64,000 bases of DNA. It comes from Rusavskia elegans. Taxonomy: Eukaryota; Ascomycota; Lecanoromycetes; Teloschistales; Teloschistaceae. A model generated the notes under the pieces. It saw only the letters and a list, made by a program, of their open reading frames with translations, was not told the origin of the DNA and did no database searches. Shown in pieces: positions 22,261 to 33,072 of the stretch. Where the stretch lies: NCBI GenBank assembly GCA_011316305.1, contig SAUG01000013.1, forward strand, positions 170,614 through 234,613, written 5' to 3'. Numbering within the stretch: position 1 is the stretch's first letter; each line of letters begins with the position of its first letter. Position numbers and translations under genes: made by a program.

Positions 22261-25200
22261 AATGTGGCCACGGTCAACTCCTTTGTCTGCTTCGATGTTA
22301 TTCGATCGGAATTAGAATCAGATACTCTTATGCAGCAGAACCGTAGGATTGTGACCAGTTCAAGATGGGATGTTCGTCTAGCCATATGTCAGTCAACGAA
22401 AAAAGTATGAATTGATAACGCTTACGCTTTTCGACCCTCTAGTAGGCCACGGGCGTCTGTATGGAAGGCTGGCACCACTTACACTCAGTGCTGTCCAAAC
22501 CCATAGGGTAGGTGAGGAGAAATCTCATGAATCGTGTCCTACCTTTCTGTGCATTTCTTGTCTTCGTTATGATGTGGAATTGTCTCGTACATTGAAGCTG
22601 TATGTTTCGCAACACTACTCGTGGTGTGGTGATGGCCGCATCCACTCTGGAGGGCAGGGGGCTACACATAGTACATTGATGTCCCCACTGGTCGTTGTGT
22701 CCAGTGTCCCAGCTTGTTGGATGTTAGACGTTGTAGGCTTATTCATAATCCAGGGGGCAGCTGGAATATCGCCAAGATTCGTCAAGCTTGTGTGATGTGT
22801 CCCAAGCAGCCTTCTTTTAGGATCAGAAAACTGCAAAAGGCAATGACCAGATCAGCGATACTCGATGAAGAACAGACAAGAGCTTGGCTCGAGGTAAGAG
22901 AAAGGTCCGGGCCTCGTAGGAGGATCTTGGAGGTCCGGCTACAATGTCGAAAATGGTAAAGAACGACGCAGTGAATTTGACTCACATGACTACAGCGAAG
23001 CAAGCAGTCCAGGGATGTTTCAATGATGTGTATTTCGATCCCAGGTATCGAGGACTTTCGGGATTCAGTCTTGATGGGCTGAGTGGTCTAGCCGATGGGA
23101 AAATCTTCTGGAGCTTCCAATGGGTGGCTGGAGCCTGGTCTCGATTGCACCATTTCTGGAGGATTAATGAAGCATCAGCATACTCGTTGTGCCCGTTAAC
23201 GTAAACAGACATCTTCAGCAAAGCTGTGTGACATGTTGGGAATGCCGAGATCACCCAGTGATGACCAGCGCCGCAGGGTTGGGGCAGTGTGGACAACGGA
23301 GGGAGTGGCAACTTACTGCGGCTCAAGCCCCAGGACTTGAAGAAGGACCTGCTACAGGTCAATAGGACTCCAGGAAAGAGACTGCTGCATGGTCGATCAT
23401 CGATGGTCGATGATAGGAAGTCATTGTTGGCAGAGAGCTCAGAGACACTGTCCTTGGCAACAAGGCTCGTGCAAGCACCGGAGTCACTCTGATCCCATGC
23501 AGGCAATGTTGCCAAGCTGCCAGAAGCACCGAAGAAGGATATCCAAGCGTGTTTGATCAAGATGGTTGAGGTGGTGCTGCTGATGGGTGCAAGAAAGGGA
23601 CAATGGTGGGTTGATGTTCCATTTTTTGTGTGCGGACTACCGAGCTAGCAGCCCCCTGAGAGCCCCAGACCCGACTCATTGCATCCCCATTGCATCAGCA
23701 TAGCGTGCGTAACAGTGGAAGGCCATGGCGGTGACTTTGCTTGTGGTGCAATTGGTAGAGGACGGGGATAAAGGTATGGTGCACGGAACACGCGAGTAGG
23801 AAAGCGGACATATGCAAACCTGGCTACGTAATTCGCATAGTCTCACGGCTGTCTGCATGCTGTTGGAAGCGATGCTCCACCAACCGATATCCGGGCTGCT
23901 TCAGCTTCTCTGGACTCTTCAATGCCCTCCCCTTTTCCTGCCTTTCGTAATCAGCAAAGGCGCTCTCAGTGTGCACCTGACCGCTCCAAGCAACCTTGGA
24001 GGTGTTATTCGCCACGATAAGAGCCTACGGTATCCCTATCGACCGAAATGCCTCGTGAGAGCTTTCCTAGACACCGCAGAAGAAGGCACAAGGAAGCTCG
24101 GCTTCAGCCTAACTCGCTTTTCCCAAGTACGGCATCCTCCACTCAACTCACGATTGCCGCAGCGTCTCGTTGAACCTCTAATACCACGTGAGCTGCTTCA
24201 GACAATGCGAACGAATGGGGGAGCTAGTACTCACTGTATCAGCTCTTACCATGCCTCTCCAACTCTTCGTCTCCTTACCTCCATCTCCTCTCCTCCACCT
24301 CACACCCGCACCAACCTCTCCGGACCAAATTTGCAACAATTACGCCTCTACAGCTCTTTTCACCCCTATCTTCAATACCTCCCCACTGCCTTACAATCGC
24401 ATCAGCTTCTCCGGGCCACGAGCGCAATTCTTACACATCTATCCCTCTCCGCCGTCCAATCTCCATCACATCTTCTCCGCCTCAGCATCACATCAGCTGT
24501 TCCCAGCCTCAGAAACCACATTCGAAGCAGCAACGACATCGGGCGCCGTCGAGCTTCAAGGAGAGGCAGCCCCATTACGAGTTCTGCTGCGCAATCGTTT
24601 CCTCTGATACGCTGGCACACCACACTTTGCAGCTCTCAAAGCTCCTACAGCAGCGCAGCCGACCCGGGACGTCCAACTCGTGCACGGGTTATCGACGAAT
24701 TTCCCCTCTTCACAAGACCGCACATGCTGCTGGTTCTCAATCGTTCGCTTCTCCACCCTTACGGCGTGGCTGCCGATCATCATCAAAGATAGTCAACTTC
24801 CTCAACGGCTCCGAAAAGCATCCAGAACATCCAGCAGAAAAAGCATAAAAGGCGAGAGAGCGCTTCAATTCGTCATGTGAGACCTTTCATCGGTCCAAGA
24901 GCAAAGCATCCTCATACCCTCAGGCGGTAGTAGTGGTTTCCTTGCATTTCATCTCGGCAGAAGCACAAAATTCACACACCAGTAGCCTGAGAAAGCTCAT
25001 GGAGCCTGGACCATTCAAGGCAGCTGAGATGACCAGTCCCTCTGCCTACTGATTTCTCTTGATGAAAAACTACCGACAGAAGCTGAAAGACGACACCATC
25101 TTCGCTGCATGGCTGGTCAAAAGAAACACGTTATGGTCGCTTGCGGTGTGGGCCCAATATTTTGGCCAGGCTAGGAAATCCACAGTACAACAAGAACGGT

Positions 25201-25479
25201 CAGTGGGAAAAGGATTAATGTGGAAGGGACTTTCCGGATGGAGGTATGAGGGAATTTTGACAGCCTCGCGAACACGGAGGCCAAGAAAATTTGCTGAAAG
25301 AACACTGGCATGATTCGTTGGCACAGATACGTGGGCATGGAGTCAGGATCGGTCAAGAGATACCACCAATGCATTCGCAAAGGCTCATGCGAAATAGTAC
25401 TAGTTAATGCGACCACGAGAACCAGGTGACAAAGTTGGATGCGCAATGTCCAGGAGCCTGGAGGCGCGACGGCGGTGGA

Positions 25480-25930
25480 GCCTAAGGGGCCATGTGGAAA
25501 GTCAGCGATCATGACGGTCTAGCGGAGCGAAAAGCATCGAGGAGGAAACGAAATGAATAGTTTGATGATGGAGCATGGAGAATTGTATGACGCAGGTAAT
25601 AAGTCCGGGAAATCGTATGGCCGTTGGTGACGAGACGAAGCACTGCATGAGATAGGATGAGGGATGCCGTGCGCGAGCATGAGCTCTAGGTGGCAGGCTC
25701 GGATGTGTAAGGTCTAAGAGCCTTACAGGGGCCAAGCCTAGGATGGAATGCGAAAGGTCAGCCATAATAACAGTGCGTCAGGCGAAGAGATGGAAAGGGT
25801 AGCCAAATGATCGATGATGGACAATTGGTATGGCGCTGTTCTCGAGTATGGAAACATTCTGGACGGCGGTGGTGATGGGACGAAAGCACAGCAGGAGATG
25901 GGACGACAGGATAAAGTGGGCATAAATAAA
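25480..25930. repeat. diverged tandem duplication, two units of about 230 bp
   Basis: Two neighbouring segments, starting near 25484 (ggggccatgtggaaagtcag) and near 25729 (ggggccaagcctaggatgga), show the same order of short blocks: ggggcca, g(aaa)gtcagc, a purine-rich gaag/gaaa stretch, gatgatgga, then gaattgtatg or caattggtatg, and gacgagacgaa or gatgggacgaa before gcac. Identity is only moderate by eye, so this is an old duplication or part of an unnamed repeat family. It lies immediately left of the MITE. Confidence 0.4.
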
Positions 25931-25979
25931 GTTGGGGTCCTACTTTGGGAAATCTGCTCATCTGTCCCACCACAGCATA

Positions 25980-26488
25980 CCCCAGATTAAATAAACCTGG
26001 TCAGTGAAAAAAAGACTGTCAAACCCCACTAACCGTCGACTAAAAGTTTTAAAGTTTTTTTGTTCCTTAAATAACTTAACAACCAAAAGCTAGAAATTAC
26101 TAAAACTTTTTTTAAGAAGTCTGCTATATATATACTAGTAACCAGAAGAATTTTATATTAATAGGATTTTTTTTTATTATCTTATATAGGAATCTCTTCT
26201 TTCAGTCTAGAAAGTATCTGCCGGACTGCCGAGGTCCTTTTTACGACCGACAGAATTCTTCGAAAATCTAGAAATTAATCCTCTAAAGTAATAAAAACGA
26301 TAAAAGATAGATAAAAAGAAGTTAGATACTAACTATATATCTTTATTAATAAGACTCGAAATTTTAAAACGAATTCAGCTTCTGGTTGTTAAGTTATTCA
26401 AGGAATAAAAAAACTTTAAAACTTTTGGTCGACGGTTGGCGGGGTTTGACAGTCTTTTTTTCACTGACCAGGTTTATTTAATCTGGGG
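25980..26488. mobile_element. MITE with ~114-bp terminal inverted repeats and TA target duplication
   Basis: The left end starts ccccagattaaataaacctg and the right end is its reverse complement. The inverted match continues for about 114 bp (25980-26094 against 26375-26488) with only a few differences, all transitions. TA flanks both sides (25978-25979 and 26489-26490), the target duplication typical of Tc1/mariner and Fot1/pogo elements. The A/T-rich centre (26095-26374) has no coding capacity. It is therefore a non-autonomous miniature element, probably moved by a Tc1/mariner-type transposase encoded elsewhere (inference). Most TIR mismatches are C-to-T or G-to-A on the left side, consistent with mild RIP. 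Confidence 0.88.
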
Positions 26489-26879
26489 TAATCTAACGGT
26501 GTACCGCAGACACACTCGACTACATTTTACCGGATTTCAAGGGACGGAATTGGCGGAGGAGATGGCGTAAAAGTCGTCGGCGTGATGCGAGCGTGTAGGT
26601 ATTGCGTGAAAAAGCTAACAACAAGAAAGCTACCAGCAAGTTTGCAGCTTTCCATTCCAGTCTTCCTATGTCACGAATGTCAACATCCTCTACTGAGCTA
26701 TGGAATGCCTAAGCAGCTATGATATGAGAAGCTCCTAAAGCAGTTCAAAAGCAAAGAATCTCCCCTCGTCCGGAATCGTAATAAATAGCAACACCCACCA
26801 AGCGAGTAAACCGGTCTCAATTCCCTGCCGCAACAAGGGTTCCTAGTTCTGGTGAGAGATCTACAGCACTGCCAAAAGC

Positions 26880-28841
26880 TCACAAAGCGGAAGTTCTAGA
26901 GAAGAGTGAGCTGTAGACGGCGTCGACAACGGGTTGGGCGGTGATCTGGCGGCCTCCGAAGAATCTGCCGTTGAGTCCTTTGATGGCGTTTTCACCACCT
27001 TGGACCTTGTCGAATTTGAGGTAGATGTCGCCTTGGGTATTCGGATCTAGAGCAATGTGAACGACCTTTCCGTATTTCTCGGTGCACTCAGCCTTGACGT
27101 CATCCTCGAGTTCTTTGATCCAGGCTTCGCCTTCCTCCCTGCTGATGGTTAGCTGGATGCTTTTCCAGACCAATGATGGCCGTAAATTGGGTGTAGAAGG
27201 ATACTTACTCGGCGGGATTGAACATGTTCCTCAAAAGCACGCAGCGGCTGGCCTGATTGACGCTGACAGGGAGAGGCTTGTTCTCTGTCTTTGGCTTAGC
27301 AATCTTGCGTTTATCATCAACCCCGTTGACCTCCGTGGCGGGTTCGTCGGTCCTGGCGAGTTTCCTCATGAGGGCGTCTCGGCTGTAGTTGTTGAAATTG
27401 ACACCAGCAACATCAGTGTCATCAAGTGCGCTCGCGCCACCTCCGCCTTTTTCGCTGTCGCGTGCACCAGCTCGATCAAAGGCGCCGCCAGAGCCTCCAG
27501 CCTGGGCACCACGGCCACCATGTCCAGAGAAAGCAGATCCCTGGTAGTTGCGTTGGTGCTCTTGTCCTTGGAACCGCTGCAACAAGTTCGCAGTGGATTC
27601 AGGGGTAAACTTATCGTTACCGAGGCCAACCCGAATGGGACGCCCAGCAAGATCGAAGCCATTCATCTTCTCCAGGGCTTCCCTGGCTTGGTTGGGATCT
27701 CGGAATCTGCAATACCCCGTTATCTTGCGAGATTTGCCATGTGAAAGGTATGGCAACTTACTGTACAAAGCCGTATCCACGGCTACGTCCTTGCTCTTCT
27801 TTCTGAAGCTGTACGAATTCCAGTTCGCCAAACGGTTCGAAGACATTCTGTAAGTCACTTTCAGTGATACTGAAATGAATGTTGCCTACGTAGAGCCTAT
27901 GGAATGGAACTTGATTAGGGTTGCTGCTCATGGCCTCCGGGTTTCGAGCTTGGCGGTTCTTCTCCGCTTCGGTAAGCTGGGCGATGATGGGGATTCCTAG
28001 AAGTTTCTGTCCGGTGAGCTGGATCGCTTGAGCGACGGATTCCTCTTGCTTGAATTCGACGTAGCCAACACTGTTGATCATCAGCATGCATTTTGTCACA
28101 TGGAGGTATAGCTTACCCTTTTGATCTGCCGCTGACGCGATCCTTGACAATCTGAGCCTCTTTGACTGGGCCAACCTTTTCAAAGAATTGGATCAGCTCT
28201 TTGGTCCGCAATCTAGCAGCAAGCTGCTGCACAAAGACAGTGCGACGATCACGTTCATCTTCAGTGGGCTGCGGCGTTGGTTCCTTCTTGGGGCTAGGTG
28301 TTCGCTTCCGACCGCTATTCCGATCGCGACGAGGGCTGCGGTCTCGGCCCTTGACATCTTCTTCACGGCCCGGGCGGCCTCCAGGGCGATAGTATCGATC
28401 ATCACGAGGCGATCTAGAGCGGGTCCTCGGACGACCACCGCCGCGATAGTAATCGCCCCCGGAGCCTCGGTAAGCATCGTCAGGATCTACAGAGTCCCTA
28501 TGACGGCGTGAGCGATGCTTGTCTTCATCACGGCTGCGGCTTCTCCGTCTGCTTCGGTGACCACCATGACCACCACTTCTGGCGCTGCCAGGGCTCTTCA
28601 TGGGTACGTCCCCATCCAGGTCTCGATCCTTCCGAACCCGATCCTTACTTCGCTCCCGTCTTCGTCGTTCGCCATTACGGCTATCATCTCGGTGGCGCTC
28701 TCGGTCGCGGTCACGCTCGCGGCGGTCATGGCGGTCGGTTTTGTGTCGGCCTTCACGATCCTTGGAGCGAGAGTCGTTGGAGCTGGGAGGTGCAGCGTTC
28801 GCGGTAGAATCTAGAAGGGCCTCGACGTCAAGACCTGACAT
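26880..28841 (-). CDS. RBM39/Rsd1-like SR-type splicing factor with three RRMs
   Basis: Four exons (28841-28117, 28070-27762, 27706-27209, 27138-26880) join in frame to 596 aa. Residues 1-200 are RS/RD-rich ([28 protein letters not shown]). RRM1 starts [20 protein letters not shown] and has RNP1-like SKGVGYVEF across the first junction. RRM2 starts [19 protein letters not shown] with RNP1 RGYGFVQF. A Gly-rich linker leads to a third, UHM-type RRM ([26 protein letters not shown]); the FFGGR ending is close to the U2AF-homology R-x-F signature. This layout is that of RBM39/CAPER and fission yeast Rsd1, spliceosome-associated factors that bridge U1/U2AF-type complexes in the nucleus (family knowledge). 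It lies tandem with SCS7 on the minus strand. Confidence 0.9.
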
Positions 28842-29393
28842 GATGGTAGTGTTGGAAGGCGTCTCTCTTTGGCCTTTGGTAGGATGGGAATAGTGGGAGG
28901 AATTCTTCACTTGGGGCTGATTAGAAATATCACCGACAAGGCACACAAGTGAGCAAACCCTTAGTGTGGAGTTGTGTGAACGGCAGCAATTCTTTTGCAA
29001 GTCCTGGACACTGGTTTTGTAAGATTGAGTGCCTGGCGAGAAGGATTGAAAGGTAGAAACGAGGAGAGAGTGCGGAAGCCGCTAGCCTATGTCAAGACTA
29101 GGTCATGATCACGTGGACCCCTTCTTATATGACGAGGTAGCACTCACTGGCCTACAAATACCTAAGGAATGGAGTCCTGACTAATTACAATAGGCGTCAT
29201 GATGCAACAGAAAGGAGAGAAAACAAACTGGTCGGGCATATCATTATGAAGGCGTGTGGATAGGTTATATAGAAGCATGAGTAATAATGTACAGGATGAA
29301 GCAGACCATTAAAAGACTCTATGACTCTCCCTCAAGTCTCCGCAACGTCAGCACCCGTCAACAACATGTCCCTTCAAACCCATGGACAGAAAA
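28842..29393. other. intergenic, promoter side of the RBM39-like gene
   Basis: Non-coding spacer between SCS7 (3' end at 29394) and the RBM39-like start. It should hold the promoter of the latter and the SCS7 terminator. No clear elements or genes are seen. Confidence 0.45.
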
Positions 29394-30689
29394 TCATGAA
29401 GCTTTGATTGGCTTGGGCACAGACATTGGCAGTTCCGTTCCAAAGACACGGTCCCAGAATCTGCTGGTGACACCAAAGCCGTTGCCGGAGTCAGTATAGT
29501 GATGGGCGATGTGATAGGACCTCAGGGCGCGATGATAGGCCGTTGGAATTCTTAGGGCAAAATTAGCGCGAAATAGACGATGCCGGTTGGATACATACTT
29601 TTTATGGTGAAGGAAGTAATGTGTGCAATCGTAACAGACATATCCAAATATCCCTCCACAGAACACCGCAGTAGCTACATACCAATCCCAGTAAAAGACT
29701 GTATGCGCGAGTTTCCAGAAAGGAGCGGCAAGTACGACGAAGAGCGTTGGAGGCATGACCAGCCGGTACTTGTCCATCGGTAAAAAATGATGGATGCCGT
29801 GTAGAAGGAAATGAGCAGTGATTCCAACTCGGTTATCTGGCAGGTATCTAGATAGAATAAATAAGCTCATGCCATGAAATATGAACGATAATACACACTT
29901 GTCGATGTGGAACAAGCCCCGATGTAAACCATACTCTACCAAACTCCACAGGCACAATCCGGTAAACCAGTAGGCAGCGAACTGGAAGGTGGATGGTATG
30001 CCACCATACGCGAGCCACGAGCCGAGAGAAACCCAGGGTAGCCAGACAATCGGAACGACCCACCACGCCGTCTTGCTCAGAGGCTCGAGGAAGTTTCCGA
30101 ACAGCGGTGCGGAACCGTCTCCGTTGTATTGACGTGCCCGGTGGACTTCCTTGAGGTAGAAATCTTTACTGAAGCCACTGTTCCACAGCTGCATCAAGAG
30201 GGGCTCGTCCAGCTTGAGAAATCCGTGATTGCAATAATCTTCCGCCGCATTCGTCTCCCTGCAAAGATGCGCTTCTGAGGCCATGCTTGTGGTTTCGTAC
30301 GCTCTTTCAGTCGGGACATGGTCGGCTGCGCCGTTCATCCGGAGCTCTTGTGCGCCAGCTTGGTTGGGTGGTAGAGGCAGTATGTCTTGTGGGCGGTCCG
30401 AGTCAACGGCGGTATTGAGGACAGGGTCGGCGGCGACAAATCCAATCAGCAGGTTGTCGTTGAGAATATCGTAGGCTGATTGGGAGTGGAGATGCTCGAT
30501 CTCGTTTTGCATGATGGCGCCGACATCTTTGCCACCATACTGTAGTATGAATTCTCCGCCCCCCGGGTGTGCATCCACAAAATTAGTAACGTCGTAGACT
30601 TTTGACCCAATAGTAACCCAACAACATTCCGTGGTCTTGTTGGCATCGACCTCCCTTGACGTGAAATTAGGTAGTGTTCCCGAAGGCAT
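29394..30689 (-). CDS. SCS7: sphingolipid (ceramide) fatty-acid alpha-hydroxylase, Scs7/FA2H-type
   Basis: Three exons (30689-29899, 29847-29599, 29550-29394) give 398 aa. The N-terminal cytochrome b5 domain has the haem loop HPGG at 41-44 and a second haem-ligand His near 66-68 (EHLHSQSAYDIL). The C-terminal half is a di-iron membrane hydroxylase with four hydrophobic stretches and His clusters: EYGLHRGLFHID, HFLLHGIHHFLPMD, CTHYFLHHKK and YHIAHHYTDSGNGFGVT. The enzyme hydroxylates the C2 position of the very-long-chain acyl group of ceramide in the ER, using electrons through its b5 domain (family knowledge). Both introns are multiples of three and open, so the unspliced frame reads through, but spliced products restore conserved HIDKYLPDNRVG and HHKKIPTAYHRAL. 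The start MPSGTLPNF is preferred; 28 upstream in-frame residues look like leader. Confidence 0.92.
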   Translation of the reverse strand: MPSGTLPNFTSREVDANKTTECCWVTIGSKVYDVTNFVDAHPGGGEFILQYGGKDVGAIMQNEIEHLHSQSAYDILNDNLLIGFVAADPVLNTAVDSDRPQDILPLPPNQAGAQELRMNGAADHVPTERAYETTSMASEAHLCRETNAAEDYCNHGFLKLDEPLLMQLWNSGFSKDFYLKEVHRARQYNGDGSAPLFGNFLEPLSKTAWWVVPIVWLPWVSLGSWLAYGGIPSTFQFAAYWFTGLCLWSLVEYGLHRGLFHIDKCVLSFIFHGMSLFILSRYLPDNRVGITAHFLLHGIHHFLPMDKYRLVMPPTLFVVLAAPFWKLAHTVFYWDWYVATAVFCGGIFGYVCYDCTHYFLHHKKYVSNRHRLFRANFALRIPTAYHRALRSYHIAHHYTDSGNGFGVTSRFWDRVFGTELPMSVPKPIKAS

Positions 30690-31975
30690 GATATAGATGA
30701 GCCGGGTATTGCAGAAGAATAAGCTGCTCGTCAAGGGGAAAAGAAACGGTGGTGACGAATTATTAATTATCAATCTCGGGTGCGGCTGAGAACTCCGCGC
30801 CCCAAGCCCCCAACAGCCTTACTGCGCCTTGTGGCGGCCTTGGCGTCAACTTAATTCAACCCTCCTCGCAGGTGTTCTTGCTTGAGACAAGTACATCATG
30901 CATTGTGGAAACCGATGACAACGTCTGATGGACCCCAAGCTCCATCTCGATCTCCAAGGAAGCGGCTTTCAGTTGGCTCATGTTGGAGATACCCGTATGA
31001 CAGAAGCGAGGTAGATTATTGTACTTGACCATTGAGGCGGCTATCAATGACAGAGGGATCAGCCTTGTGAGTATTCAATCTTTCTACCAGAGGGCATACT
31101 GCCTGTACTATGTTACACATCAAGTTTGACACTCATAAGTCATACGAAAGCTGTTGCGTACTGTCGGACAAAGAAACAGAAAAAAGAAAGTGATAATTGA
31201 TAGTTATAAGTTGCTTTAGTGGGATTCGAAACCACAAGGGTAGGTTGGTCGAGTGGTAACGCGTTTTAGTTTCACTTGTCCTTCCTTATAAATTCCTTAA
31301 TACGTCTCCCATTTCCGGTTAGTCCGGTAGTGAGTCCAGCCACCCGCCAGGGAAAAGCTTCGCGTTTTAACGGCCTCGTGCTTAGTGATGTCTTAGTAGA
31401 CTGAGTAGAAGTTGTACTGCTGTGCGTTTTAGCCGCAATCTTGGGATGTGATGTGGGTCTCGAGTGAGAGTATCCAAAAATGAGGGTTCCCGTACAGATG
31501 GCGGCTTTGATCTTCGGAGAAGAAGTTCCCTTGTACAACCGTTGGCTATCTACACAATTATTTTTCAAGTGTTTGGATTATTTTTTGAACATTCTACTGA
31601 TAATGAGGGGTGTTTCGGCTGCAAAGTACAGTCGGAATGTCGACTGTTCCATCGCTACCTGTCGTTTTATCGTCCACTTCAAAGTCAAATATTGGATATA
31701 CACATAGGTTTTACCTCAGAAGAAAGATAAGACGGCCGCATGTGCGCGGAACGAAAGGCCTGTTGGATGGTTGTTGATCCAGGAACTGTTGGTTCTTGTT
31801 CATTCAACAATTGTCAACAACATGTACAGAAGCAATTTCCTCTCAACAGATTTCTCGCATCCATCAAGCCTGAAGTACTTTGCACTTTACTAGCTTCACC
31901 CACAACATTGCTCTCTTCTAAACCACAGCAGCATACTGTCACCACACATCTCGAAAACCAAACCCGTCGTGCATC
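30690..31975. other. divergent intergenic region, no gene
   Basis: Separates SCS7 (minus) from the plus-strand gene at 31976. Short frames only. It contains tRNA-like fragments around 31219-31260, listed separately, and should include both promoters. Confidence 0.45.
31219..31260. other. two tRNA-like fragments in opposite orientation (relics)
   Basis: 31219-31235 read on the minus strand is a well-formed T-arm/B box (GTGGTTTCGAATCCCAC). Just beside it, 31243-31260 on the plus strand resembles a D-arm/A box (TTGGTCGAGTGGTAACG). They are on opposite strands, and no complete cloverleaf could be built on either, so this is not a functional tRNA but looks like rearranged tRNA gene remnants or a tRNA-derived repeat. 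Confidence 0.35.
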
Positions 31976-33072
31976 ATGGAGGCACGCAAAGAAACGACCG
32001 ATGTCCCTATGACTGACGTCGCTTCTCCTCGAGACGCGGTGGACGAGACGCCTCCGCAACGCCGCAAATTGATATTGATGACTCCTGAAATGCTCTGGCA
32101 GAAGAACCATATGTCCAAACGCCTTCAGCGTCTGCTTTCGGGTAAACAGACATGAGCCCCGTTGCTTCTGGTCCTGCAACATGCTAAATCTCACCCAGGT
32201 GCCTACACCATTACTATCCAGAAGCTGCCAGACGCAAATCCAGACTTACCCAGAACCACCTGCGCCTATCGCTTTTGTCCCAGTCTCCATCACGAATGTC
32301 TCCCCGGAACATACAGAGTCAGCCTCGAGCCAGGCCGCGTATCAGAGAACAAGCACAAGTCGATCCCAGTGCAACCTTTTGCTCAGTTCGACTATGTTGC
32401 CAAGTCTTCCGAAAGACATAAGGCCACCCTCCAGGGCAAGAGTGCTCAGAATGATGTCTTGTGGTACTGCTTGAGATGTTTCGAGAAGCTCTGGCGCTGT
32501 ACGGATGAGGATACTGGCACGGTCAAGGCGATGGAGCTACCTGAGTACGTACCCATGGCACGTCTCGAGTCCAAAATTTACCTCGAAGGCCGGTCGGGTC
32601 GAACCCATCCTTCACCAAATTTGGATATTGGTAAGGCACATGAAGCTGTGTATAAGCGATGGGTCGCACGGCAAGTAAGTCTGGAGGTTGGTGCAGAACT
32701 TGCTGAGGACCTCGACGCCTTCCTCACGGACCCCTGCGTCAAGATCTATTCTACGTTAGTGAATTTATCTGCTGTGGCTGGAGGGTACGATGAACCAAGC
32801 ATCGAAGTCAATGGCAAGAATTTGAGTGTGATCTTCGCCGAGCTTGACGAGCTCCTCGAAGCTCGCAATCACGAGCGCCGTCAAGCCGCTAAACAAGAAA
32901 GCTTACGCAACGTTCATGCGGCTACCGAACTAGGGAAGAGTAAGTTGTCTAAAGAAGATCGTCGTTGTTCGCAGACTAACTCCGCACAGAAGCATGGTCG
33001 TTGGAAGAGGAGTTCGACATCATGGATGATATCATGCCAGTACCTCGAGGTGGATATGATGCCACATATTGA
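31976..33072 (+). CDS. uncharacterised protein with possible zinc-binding Cys/His cluster
   Basis: Three exons (31976-32141, 32199-32939, 32990-33072) splice in frame to 329 aa. The start MEARKETTDVPMTDVASPRD opens an acidic disordered stretch, followed by MTPEMLWQKNHMSKRLQRLL. Exon 2 has TTCAYRFCPSLHHECLPGTYRVSLEPG and, about 65 residues on, DVLWYCLRCFEKLW. The spacing of C-x4-C, H-x2-C, an Arg-Val beta strand and a later W-x-C-x2-C resembles small treble-clef fingers such as PARP-type ones, but I cannot assign it. A charged helical part follows (EARNHERRQAAKQESLRN), and exon 3 ends WSLEEEFDIMDDIMPVPRGG. Intron borders are good and the short terminal exon is acidic. Function unknown; a nuclear or nucleic-acid role is only a guess. 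Confidence 0.7.

Larger units (their letters stand above)
20310..25979. other. gene-poor region, no confident gene
   Basis: About 5.7 kb in which many short frames overlap on both strands but none has the composition, splice borders or motifs of a real gene. Two exon-like islands on the minus strand near 21923-22260 and a diverged repeat near 25480-25930 are listed separately. The longest frame (23812-24792, plus) is rich in Ser/Leu/His/Arg with open frames opposite it, which points to chance. Confidence 0.5.

Noticed and set aside
22982..23560. 192-codon minus-strand frame
   Set aside because: No motif, splice context or domain-like pattern; composition looks random.
23812..24792. 326-codon open frame on the plus strand
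   Set aside because: Composition is biased to Ser, Leu, His, Arg and Pro with no domain-like segments; the other frames and the opposite strand are also open for long stretches, as expected by chance in C/T-rich DNA.
28508..28814. Overlapping plus-strand frames opposite the RBM39-like gene
   Set aside because: Shadows of the Arg/Ser/Asp-rich repeats of the RS domain read on the other strand.
31239..31330. Functional tRNA gene on the plus strand
   Set aside because: Only a D-arm-like piece is present; no anticodon arm or B box follows on the same strand.
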